This document shows positions 55,421 to 64,000 of a DNA stretch of 64,000 nt, in pieces. Below the pieces are notes generated by a model. It had not been told where the DNA came from and searched no databases. It worked only from the letters and a program-made list of their open reading frames with translations. The stretch comes from Larix kaempferi. Lineage: Eukaryota; Streptophyta; Pinopsida; Pinales; Pinaceae. Within the stretch, counting starts at the first letter, position 1, and each line of letters starts with the position of its first letter. Position numbers and translations under genes: made by a program. Location of the stretch: contig BSBM01000637.1 in assembly GCA_027924585.1 (NCBI GenBank), positions 3,906,001 to 3,970,000 on the forward strand, read 5' to 3'.

Positions 55421-58200
55421 TAGCTTGAAAGAAGGCATGATATGGCTTGTATGACACTTGTTGCACTTACGATGCTAGGGCTTGATATAGCAAAAACCAG
55501 TCATCATAGAACTTTCGCTATAAATCCATTTTGGTGAAGTTTTCCGATCTGAAACTTTTACAGGCCGAATATAAGATCCCCATGTACCTTATGTCCAAAG
55601 GACAACTTCTAATTCGTTTTAATTTGTGATTTATGATCTGTACAATATAGGGTTTCTGCCTCTGCCTCTTCCAGATCTTAGTCATAAACAGGTGACCTTG
55701 GAAAAAAGGTCATAACTTGGGCTAGGAATCTCCAAATGAAATTTTGTAAAAAGTGATAGGTAGTACATAGATTGTACTATCTCAATAAGCTTGTTCAGAG
55801 GTCGAAGTTGAACCAATGACATGTGGAACACTGTACAAGTTCGCTCTCCTATTTTATCCCATAAACAGGTCACGTTGCGACACTTGGCATAAATCTCTTT
55901 CAAAGAATCCAATTGAGGTTATACCTTTCGGGATGGAAAGATGATAGGTCAGTCTATCTCAAGAAAAAATTTCAGACTCTATGGATTGAAAAGTCCAGAG
56001 TTACACCAGAAACAATCAGGTACATATTTCTATCAAAACAGAATTATTTTTTGAGCACCTTCCTTCATGGCTTCCAAAATTTAGGGTTTCGGAGTAAGTT
56101 GGAATTTTTGTAATTGAAGACTACGGCTGTATGCTACTCATCAAAATAGAAATTTAGAGACCAAGATCAAAATTTTTGGTTGGGAAGAAGACCGGGCTTG
56201 ATCAGACCCTAGTTCGGGACTTTGATTGGAAAAGTGGAAAATTAGGGCTTCTGCAAAAATGGGAATTTTTGAAATCCGTGACCACAACTGAAAGCTCCTC
56301 AGAAAAATAGAAGCTTAGAACTTTGGATCAAACCTTTTGATTGGGCAGAAAATTGGGCTTCATCAAACCCCAGTTTAGGGTCACGTCCAGTGAATCCGGA
56401 AGTTTCAAAGGCAAATTTGAGGAGTGAAACTTTGCAGTTTTCAAATTCTGAATATACCAACTTGATCAGCTCATCATGGCACATATTTCTATCCTTTCGG
56501 AAGTTTGAAATTCAAAGTTTGAATTTTTGGGGTTTCTCTGACAAACCCTATTATAGCTCTAGATCTAGTTCCTGCAAATCAAGTGGATTCGTTTAATCCT
56601 AGAAGAGGATGGATTGGTCACCTGCATAAGTGTAGAAGTTCCTGTCTCAAAGGGAGATGAGGCTAAGGCCTTCCATAAGAAGATTACAAGCAATCTTGGC
56701 AGGTATGGCATATAGGTATGTTTTGAATTCTGTTCATGGTTAAGTTTATGATATTTTTGTCTTCATATCATTACAGTACAATCTTGATTAATTACTACAC
56801 TTGTCGTATCACCTTAATAGAAGATATTCATTGATTAAGGTTTTGACACTTATGATTGTACTAATGCATTGTGATGTTGTATGAGGTTTATGTTGTTCGC
56901 TAACACAAAAGGTACGCCAAGAAAGTCAAATCATGTTCTACTTCAAGAACATATGATCATGGTGACATGAAGACAAAGATTCATCCATTATCATGGATCA
57001 CATAGAAGATCTACTTTCAAGGTATGTATAACTTAGTTCTACAATGGTTAACTTATGAGACATGCAGGTTACTAGCACAAGTCACTGAAGAGAACCAGAA
57101 GACATTATGCAGGTATGTTAGACATAGCTAGCTAGCATGCTAATCCAGGTATGTTTTTCCTATATCAAGCTAGAATCCTACCTTGTGTTAGGATCTTATA
57201 CTGTTGTGTTGTTGATAATGATTATTCATGAAGTCATAGGTTTGAATAGTCATGGTTGTGTGCATATTATGTTTCTTACCATAATTGATGATATGACTAA
57301 CTAGAAGAATCATGAAGGTATAGGTTTGAGTAATCACGGTTTTAGGCATATTATGTTTCTTACTTTAATTTATGATATGACTAACCATAAGAGTCCTATA
57401 TAAACGTTGAAATGCTTATTATTTCTGTTTGAAATGATCATGACTATACATGCTTAATATTATTGTGTTTTGATAGTATTAAGAATATACTAATGAATGT
57501 ATGATTATGTATGACACCTCAATGATAACACAATGATGATACTAATAAGCATGCATAGTGATTAAGTATGGATATAAGTTTAAGGACAGGTAATCCAGGA
57601 AGCAAATATCAAGAGAGAGGACACTCCAGTTGTTCCTGCAAGGAAGCAAAAACCAAGAAGGAACACACTTCAGTAGTTTCTGCAAGGATGCTGATATTCA
57701 GAGGGAGTTGACCACTTCTCACAATCCACATTAGAATGGAGTTGCAAAGATTCAGAGGGAGTCCACCCAGCAACCAAACAAAGATAAGTATTTGAATTGT
57801 CATTTCTTACATATTTGTTTGTTTAAATAATGTTATTCAAAGATGTATATGCTTATGTTCCTAGACTTAGGTTGTGTATTATGCATATTAGAATAATTGC
57901 ATTAATGAACAGTATACTACTAATATGCATGTGATGGGTAAGTGGCCTATGGCACTATGCAACATTCCATTGCTACTTATCTAGAATGAAACCTCTTTGC
58001 TGACATATTGGGAGTAGTGCAAACTCTTAACAATGTTCTGGTAGAGATTGGAAGGCATCTAGAAAGTTACAAGATATGGATAAATGTTGTATTGAAGCAT
58101 TGGCTAAGATAATTGTATAACTATATGACATATTTCTTTATGTGTAAGAATTTGTTCTGAAAACCATGAGATGTTTTCTAATCATGCAATTTAACTTGTT
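55421..58200 (+). other. Internal region of copia copy c without gag, protease or integrase
   Basis: No conserved domain in any frame. It is AT-rich, with repeated short phrases (TCATGACTATAC, CTAACCATAAGAG) and several strong splice-donor-like words: AGGTATGT near 56715, 57020, 57113 and 57149. It may be captured non-coding or intron-containing DNA, or simply decayed. Confidence 0.5.
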
Positions 58201-58269
58201 GTGTAGGAAATATCATATACCATCACCTACAAAAGAAGGACTACAACATTTGTTCAAGCAACAAAGTTA

Positions 58270-59486
58270 TCTATTGAAAATATTGAAGATATTGAAGTTC
58301 CCAGGATCTGGGAAGAATGCCATGATCGAGGAGTACCAGTCGATCATGAAGATGTTTGGGATGCAGTCCCAAGACCTGAAGGGGATTCTGTAGTGACTCT
58401 CAAGAGGATCTACAAGATCAAGCATGCTCCAAGTGGTAGCATAGAGAATTTTGCTCCTGTAGCTAGATACACTTCCATTAGATCCGTACTTGCTCTGGCT
58501 GCAGTGATGAAATGGAAGATACACCAAATGGATTTCAAGACAACTTTCTTGAATGGTGTATTTGAAGAAGAAGTGTATATGGAGCAGCCACTTGGTTCTG
58601 AGACACATGACAGGGATTCATATACGTGCAGAACTTGGTATGGTAGGATAGATAGCTTTCTATCCATTTTGGGCTTTACCAAGAGTAAAGCGGATTCCAA
58701 CCTTTACTACAAGGTTGAGGAAGGCAATCCAGTGATACTACTTTTGTATATGGATGACTTGTTTATTACAGGTGAAGATAGATTGATTGCCGACATGCAA
58801 CAGAAGCTTGCTACCGAGTTCAAGATGAAGAACTTGGGGATGATGCACTATTTGTTTTTGGCATGGAGGTGTGGCAGAGTGTAGATGGAATCTTCCTTAG
58901 ACAAGGGAAGTATGCAGTAGAGATCCTGAAGAGGTTCAGGATGATGGACTGCAAGGCTATGGCCACACCTATGGCATCAAACCTGAAGCTTTTGTGTGAT
59001 GCTCCATCTGATCCGATTGAAGTCACAATGTATCGTGAGATGATTGGGTCCTTGATGTACCTGATGAACACTAGACCAGATATTTGCTTTGTGGTGAACA
59101 CATTGAGCCAGTTCCTGACGGATCCCAGAGGTGTTCACCTGGTTGCTGTAAAGCATATTCTGAGGTACCTGAAGGGTATGGTTAATTATGGGCTCAAGTA
59201 TGATGCGAATCAAAAGTTTAACCTGCAGGGTTATGTTGATTTGGCAGGCAGTGTTGTAGATAGGAAGAGCACTTATAAGTGCTGCTTCAGTATGGGATCA
59301 GGTGTGATCTCTTGGTTTAGCAAGAAGCAGTCCTGCATAGCACTGAGTACATCCAAAGCAGAATATGTTGTGATGGATGAGCAGGTTGCAGATGTATTGA
59401 CCAAACCATTGGCCATAGTGCAGTTTGAGTACTTTAGAGAGAGGCTTGGTGCACTTCAGATCGAGGTTCATTCCAAAGGGAAGTGA
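58270..59486 (+). pseudogene. Reduced copia RT and RNase H (copy c)
   Basis: Starts at MIEEYQSIMK, shifts frame, and continues with LKRIYKIKHAPSGSIE, then QMDFKTTFLNGV, active site YMDD (about 58750), then a shift near 58860 into MEVWQSVDGIFLRQGKY and the RNase H end ADVLTKPLAIVQFEYF. Compared with the copy at 36057, it lacks about 21 residues (KYKARF...DYEET), about 13 (LKKALYGLKQA) and about 73 of RNase H, including the CDNQS segment. All three losses keep the frame. It cannot be an active polymerase. Confidence 0.85.
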
Positions 59487-61059
59487 TGAGTCCAGAAGAT
59501 GCAGATGCACATGAGCTTTTCTGACATGGTTGATGTGTTCTCCCATGGTCGTGATGTAATTGCTGAGCCATTCTCACATGGTGGTAGATGTGTTCTCCCA
59601 TGGTGAAAAAGTAAGGGTTGGAGCCTTCCTCGAATGGTGGTAGATGTGTTCTCCCATGTCGGTGGTGTAAGTACTGGATGATGTGCATTTGGGCTATGCT
59701 TCGTGGACAATGAGATGATCTGAAGAAGACAATGCTATGATGATCAGGAGGATCATGGATGATGAGCATCAGGATGATGCTCTAGTTATTGCTCTATATG
59801 TATATGTACGCATCATGTTTGATGCTGGATATGATCAGCTGGATCATTTGTATGTATTTTGTATATGCATCATGTTGGATGCTTGGACCATGTATTTGTA
59901 TATGTATCAGGTGGATACATTGTATGATCAGGTAGATCATGTATGTTGATATGTATCAGGTATGATCAGGTGGATCATGTATTTGTATTTGTATCAGGTG
60001 GATACATTGTATGATCAAGTGGATCATGTATGATGATATGTATCAGTTAGATACTTGGTATGCATCAGGTAGATGCAGTGTATGATCAGGATGATCATAG
60101 ATGACGAGCTTTAGGATGTTGCTCCAGATGACATGCAGCAGGATGTTGCAGTGATGATGATCAGGATGATCATGTGTACATCAGGATGATGTATGATGAG
60201 TATCAAGATGATACTCTGTGGCTATGGATAGGTTGTGCAAAGAAAATCTTAGATTTGTTCTAGGTCACATCCAGTATGAAAAAGGACTGGCACTGTGTAT
60301 CACATGTAAGACCTGGGAAATCCTATAGGTTGGAGTTGTGTACCCGTAATAGCCTGGGATGCTCTTTTGAGGGTTTGTAATAGTGGGCCACATGTAAGAC
60401 CTGGGAGATCTGATAGGTTGGGTTGTGTGCCCGTAATATGTCTTGGGATGCTCTTTCGAAGGTTTGTGGTGGGCTGCTACATGTAAGACCTGGGAGATCC
60501 AATAGGTTGGGATGTGTGCCCGTAATGAGTCCCGGGATGCTCTTTTGAGGGTTTGTAGCAGAGGTCACATGTAACTAGTCCTGGAGATCTTTCCAGTTGT
60601 GATTAGGCACATAAATGTTCCTGGGATGCTCTTTAGAGTTCTTGCCGGTCGTGCTATGCACATAAACGTTCCTGGGACACTTTTTTAAGGTTTTGTGACA
60701 GTCACATGTAATAAGTCCTAGAGATATGGACAGGATGAAAAAGGCCTCAGATTCTCTTTAGGGTTCTTGCTAGTCAAGAGACTCTTTTAAGGTTTTGTGA
60801 TACACGTAACAAGTTCTGAGGATTCCATAGTATGGCCAGTGATGATGAAGACCTGCAGGTGGTGGGCCTACATCTAGTATGAAAAAAGATTGGCTCTATA
60901 GAACTTCCTATGACAAGTAGATTTAGAGATTGATTGAGATAGAAGCAATAGTGATGATGATGATGATTCGAGGATGATGATTCACCTTTTGATGATCCAG
61001 AGAAGAAGACTTGTGCTAGTAGATCTGTGTCAAGAAATACCTTCCTAGTTAAGAGGGAG
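59487..61059 (+). repeat. Copia copy c 3' tail with repeats
   Basis: Two units of the CATGGTGGTAGATGTGTTC type near 59520-59670. Then many TGATCAGG/GGATCATG words (59740-60200). Then 3-4 copies of a roughly 120-bp unit with CACATGTAAGACCTGGGA (60300-60600). The PPT AGTTAAGAGGGAG ends at 61059. No gene. Confidence 0.85.
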
Positions 61060-61709
61060 TGTTGATGTATATGTAACTTCGGAATGTATTTCACCCATGT
61101 ATTTCATATAAGTACTTTGTACTCCTATAGAGATGGTATTATTCATCTATACGGAAGTGTTTGTATTCCTATAGAGATGTTATTATTCCTCTATACGGAA
61201 GTGTCATCATTTATATTGTAAGTGTCATAACTTATACTTGATGGGTTATTAGACCACCTTGTTAGGGTCGGCCCTGTATAAGTCATGTGGGTCAAAGGGT
61301 TATTAGACCACCCTATTGGGGGTCGGCCATGTGGGTCAAAGGGTTATTAGACCACCAAGTGTGGGGTCGGCCTGGATTAAGTTAACCATGGGTTAAGCTA
61401 GACATGTAGGCCCCATTAGTTTATTGGGCAGGATAGAACAAGTATAAATAGAGATCGGGAGATCTCTATTTGGTCATTCATTTCACACACTTCTCTCATT
61501 CAGAAAGTGGCGCACTTATGAGGAGGAGGCTCTGCTGCTAGGAGAAGACTATCTCTTGTATTCTGGTTGTATCATTGCTCTATCTATCTCTGAGGAAGTT
61601 ATTGGGGTTTTTCACCATTATGGTTTTCCCCAAGTAAACTCTGTGTCTCTTGTGGGCTTGCATTATTGTGTCCATGATTGGTATGCTGTAGATTTGCTGT
61701 ACATGTTGT
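61060..61709 (+). repeat. Copia 3' LTR, right end missing
   Basis: Same start and internal structure as 54718-55408, including TATAAATA at 61443-61450 and the 11-bp hairpin at 61446-61471. It breaks off in CTGTACATGTTGT, about 50 bp before the expected end, and continues directly as coiled-coil pseudogene sequence through a short TTGTCCA overlap. Confidence 0.9.
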
Positions 61710-61968
61710 CCATGCTTATTTCCTTGATAGGGTCACTTAGGCAGTTACAGTAGGGGCAGAAAATGTCAAATCGGATTTGCACAAGCACAAGATAGCCCAG
61801 AAAGTGACAATCTCTACGCGGGGAAGGACCATCTTAAGAGAAATTAGCCAATGGGCCAACTATATTCAAGAGGTGGACAAATCAGCAAAAGCAAGCGATC
61901 CTATTGAAGGAAATGAGCGAGTAGTAGGAGAGAAACCAAATGAGGCAACAAAGCCATCTAGGACTTAA
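61707..61968 (+). pseudogene. 3' end of a coiled-coil pseudogene copy
   Basis: The first 87 bp repeat 54631-54717 with about nine differences (mostly transitions); one of them makes a TAG where the other copy has Gln. It then continues HKIAQKVTISTRGRTILREI and QEVDKSAKASDP to a TAA at 61966-61968. Because the overlap is diverged, this end probably comes from a different copy of the same gene family. Confidence 0.6.
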
Positions 61969-62869
61969 TTATTTTTATTATAAATTTTGAGAAAAGACAG
62001 CTGGAAATCTGTGTTTTGTATAAATATAATAAAAGACAGCTGTAAATGCTTTTTTGTCTCTTTAGGCACTAGATGACAAACTTTTGTTTTCCCTAGGGTT
62101 AGGTTTTTGGGAAGAGACAAAGTTGTAAAATCTATAAATAATATAGAGATAGATGAGATAGAAAGGAATTTTGGCAGGTGAAAGGATAGACTTATGTTGT
62201 ACGTGAACTATTTTGCTACATCAATAAAGAAAGTTCATTTTTGCCTAATGGAAACTTGCATGGAGTTTTGTTATGGGAATGTGTGAATTATTGGTCGAAT
62301 GGCTTCTGTATTATTCATACATTTACTGTGAGATCGTTCTTAACCTTCATAATTACTTCTTTGCTTTGAATGCTTTCACTCTCTCATGCAATATTTATGT
62401 GTAAAAATGGGTAATAGAATGTGTTTCCTCTATCAAAGCTATCTTTGATCATCTTTATTTTCTACTGTAAATGTTTCCTTTCAATTTAATATTTATCTGT
62501 GTTATTCTTGGTTACATTTCCAGTTTGTTACTCATTCTTTAAATTTGCTCCTTACGAGGATAGATTAAATTTGCTAAAAACAGTTTTAGATTAGATTTGT
62601 TTACAGCTTGCATTTAGATTACAACACTTACATCTCATCTTTAAAATAAAAATACATAAACGGTGGATCGGGCTGCAACCGGTGCAAAGGAAGTAAATCT
62701 TTGAATCTTACACGATAGCCGGAACCATTAACTGGATGGATTGCCCATACCAAACGGTGAGTGATCTAATTGGGCTTGCTCACCTGGGAGAATCCCTTGC
62801 TGAATATTGTTGCGATTTTCGGGAGAATTCATGAAACCTACTTTTGATGATTTTTTTAAAGGGTTTATA
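61969..62869. other. Non-coding stretch
   Basis: AT-rich, with no protein domain. A TATA-like CTATAAATAATATAG lies near 62130, and a repeated AAAAGACAGCTG word is at about 61993 and 62031. It could include an LTR of the following copia element or a 3' UTR of the pseudogene, but no LTR edges or PBS were found. Confidence 0.35.
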
Positions 62870-64000
62870 AATTAGCAAGAAAGGTTAATTGTTTTAGGAC
62901 AAGTCTCACCTAATAAATCTCTAATGGCACATAATAAGAATCCTAAGAGAAGTTTTTATAATGTTAAAGGTTCTAATTCACATACTTCAAATCCTACCAA
63001 TAACTCTAGTAATGCTTCTAATGCACATGATGGAAATAGTAAGATGAAGAAAGTGTATCCACCTTGTAAACATTGTTTTAAAACTAACCATCCTGAAAAT
63101 ACTTGCTTTAAATTGAAATGTTTAAAATCTAAGGCTAAAAAGAATGGTTTTGATCAATCACATATAGCTTTGTGTGCTTCTGTTGTTTCTTCTAGTAATT
63201 ATTCTTCTAATGTGGAATGGATAATGGATTCTGGTGCTTCTAAACATATGACTGGTAATGCTTCTTTATTTACATCTTATGACAATAATAAAAACACATC
63301 TAAGAAAGTATCTATAGGTGATGGTAAACAACTTTCCTTAATTGGTTATGGTAATGTTAATGTTGCTAATGGTCAAATGGAAGATGTTTTTCATGTTGAA
63401 AATATGCCTATCAATTTTATTTCTATTTATCGTGCATGTCAAAAAGGATTTAAATTTGAAGCTTGGTCTGATAAATATGTTCTTAAAGATATCAGTCAAA
63501 ATTTCAAACTAGTTTCTTCTGGTCCTGTTGATCATACTATTCGTTTATATAAATTTGTTGGTTTTAATTCAACTAAAAGATAGCCTCTTTATTCCTATGT
63601 TGCTCATGCTGATGAACTAAGTAAATTATGGCATGAAAGATTAGGTCATTTGAATCATGGTAAAATGAAAATGTTAACTAAAATGGTACTTGGCTTTCCT
63701 AATATTTTGTCTACTAATGGTGTTGGTGAAGGTTGTGTTCTTGGTAAACATCTTAGAGAAATGTTTGATAAACGTAAAGCTTGGCGTGCTAAAGAACCTT
63801 TGCAATTAATTCATAGTGACATTTTTGGTCCTCTTGAAGTTCCTTCTATATCACATGCAGTCTATTTTCTTACCTTTATTGATGACTTTAGTAGAAAATC
63901 ATGGGTTTAGCTTTTGAAACATAAAAGTGAAACTTTTTCTAAATTTCAAGTATTTAAATCCTTGGTTGAGAATGAATCTGGTAAAAAGATTAAGACTTTA
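62870..64000 (+). pseudogene. Ty1/copia gag-protease-integrase, different family, runs off the window
   Basis: From about 62924 the frame gives a basic Asn-rich Gag end with a zinc knuckle CKHCFKTNHPENTC (CX2CX4HX4C). The copia protease follows (WIMDSGASKHMTG, about 63220-63255), then the GAG-pre-integrase block (LWHERLGHLNHGKMKML), and the integrase start with HSDIFGPLEVPS and FLTFIDDFSRKSWV. Stops at 63581-63583 (TAG) and 63908-63910 (TAG) interrupt one continuous frame, which is still open at 64000. Codons are very A/T-rich, unlike the other copia copies. This is an older or different copia lineage. Confidence 0.88.

Larger units (their letters stand above)
54718..61709 (+). mobile_element. 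Non-autonomous Ty1/copia element (copy c)
   Basis: 5' LTR (54718-55408), tRNA-iMet PBS directly after it, 2.8 kb without gag/PR/IN, a reduced RT/RNase H (about 58290-59486), a repeat-rich 3' tail, PPT and a 3' LTR (61060-61709) lacking its last part. The LTRs are closely similar (about 95% by eye). The right end is fused to a second copy of the 87 bp that flank the left end, so it is not a clean insertion. Confidence 0.85.

Overview
The window is repeat-rich nuclear DNA of a land plant. The evidence is plant-type LTR retrotransposons of both superfamilies, primer-binding sites matching plant tRNA-iMet, tRNA-Arg and (from memory) tRNA-Glu, an antisense plant-mobile-domain gene, and plant TATA boxes. 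I see no certain host gene, rRNA or tRNA gene. The density of old, nested Tat-like and other non-chromoviral Ty3/gypsy elements suggests a very large genome, perhaps a gymnosperm. That last point is inference and no marker here proves it.

Layout. (1) 1-4554: remnant of a minus-strand Tat-like element (3' LTR edge, 3' UTR, broken protease and gag). (2) 4555-5663 and 34807-about 37150: a minus-strand Ty1/copia element (3' LTR, repeat-rich 3' tail, RNase H, RT) split by (3). (3) 5664-34806: a Tat-lineage Ty3/gypsy element on the minus strand with two 980-bp LTRs, a tRNA-Arg PBS, gag, PR, RT, a degenerate RNase H, IN, a second RNase H after IN, and an antisense PMD-like gene. It is split by (4). 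(4) 17385-30793: a young, apparently intact 13.4-kb Ty3/gypsy element with 1476-bp LTRs that differ at one base and a GGTCA target-site duplication. It carries a 67-bp tandem array that repeats its PBS, a small ORF, a 2031-aa Gag-Pol in one frame (five zinc knuckles, a second capsid-like domain between PR and RT) and an 885-aa extra ORF ending 12 bp before the 3' LTR. So there are three nested layers: copia, then Tat, then the young gypsy.

(5) About 36057-38984: gypsy gag and protease fused in one reading frame to copia RT. (6) 38985-45286: a second, internally deleted Tat element (5' LTR, PBS, leader, gag without capsid, PR, tandem-repeat 3' UTR). (7) 45287-48348: gag of the same gypsy family as (5), plus a small acidic ORF. 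(8) 49740-52585: 5'-truncated copia copy on the plus strand. (9) 52586-54717 and 61707-61968: a decayed coiled-coil protein gene interrupted by (10). (10) 54718-61709: a non-autonomous copia element with 5' LTR, tRNA-iMet PBS and a remnant RT/RNase H. (11) about 62870-64000: gag-PR-IN of a different copia element running off the window.

The young gypsy element is the most interesting unit: its array of PBS copies, multi-knuckle Gag, second capsid-like domain and extra ORF form an unusual architecture in an element recent enough to be functional. The older elements show decay mostly by point stops and transitions.
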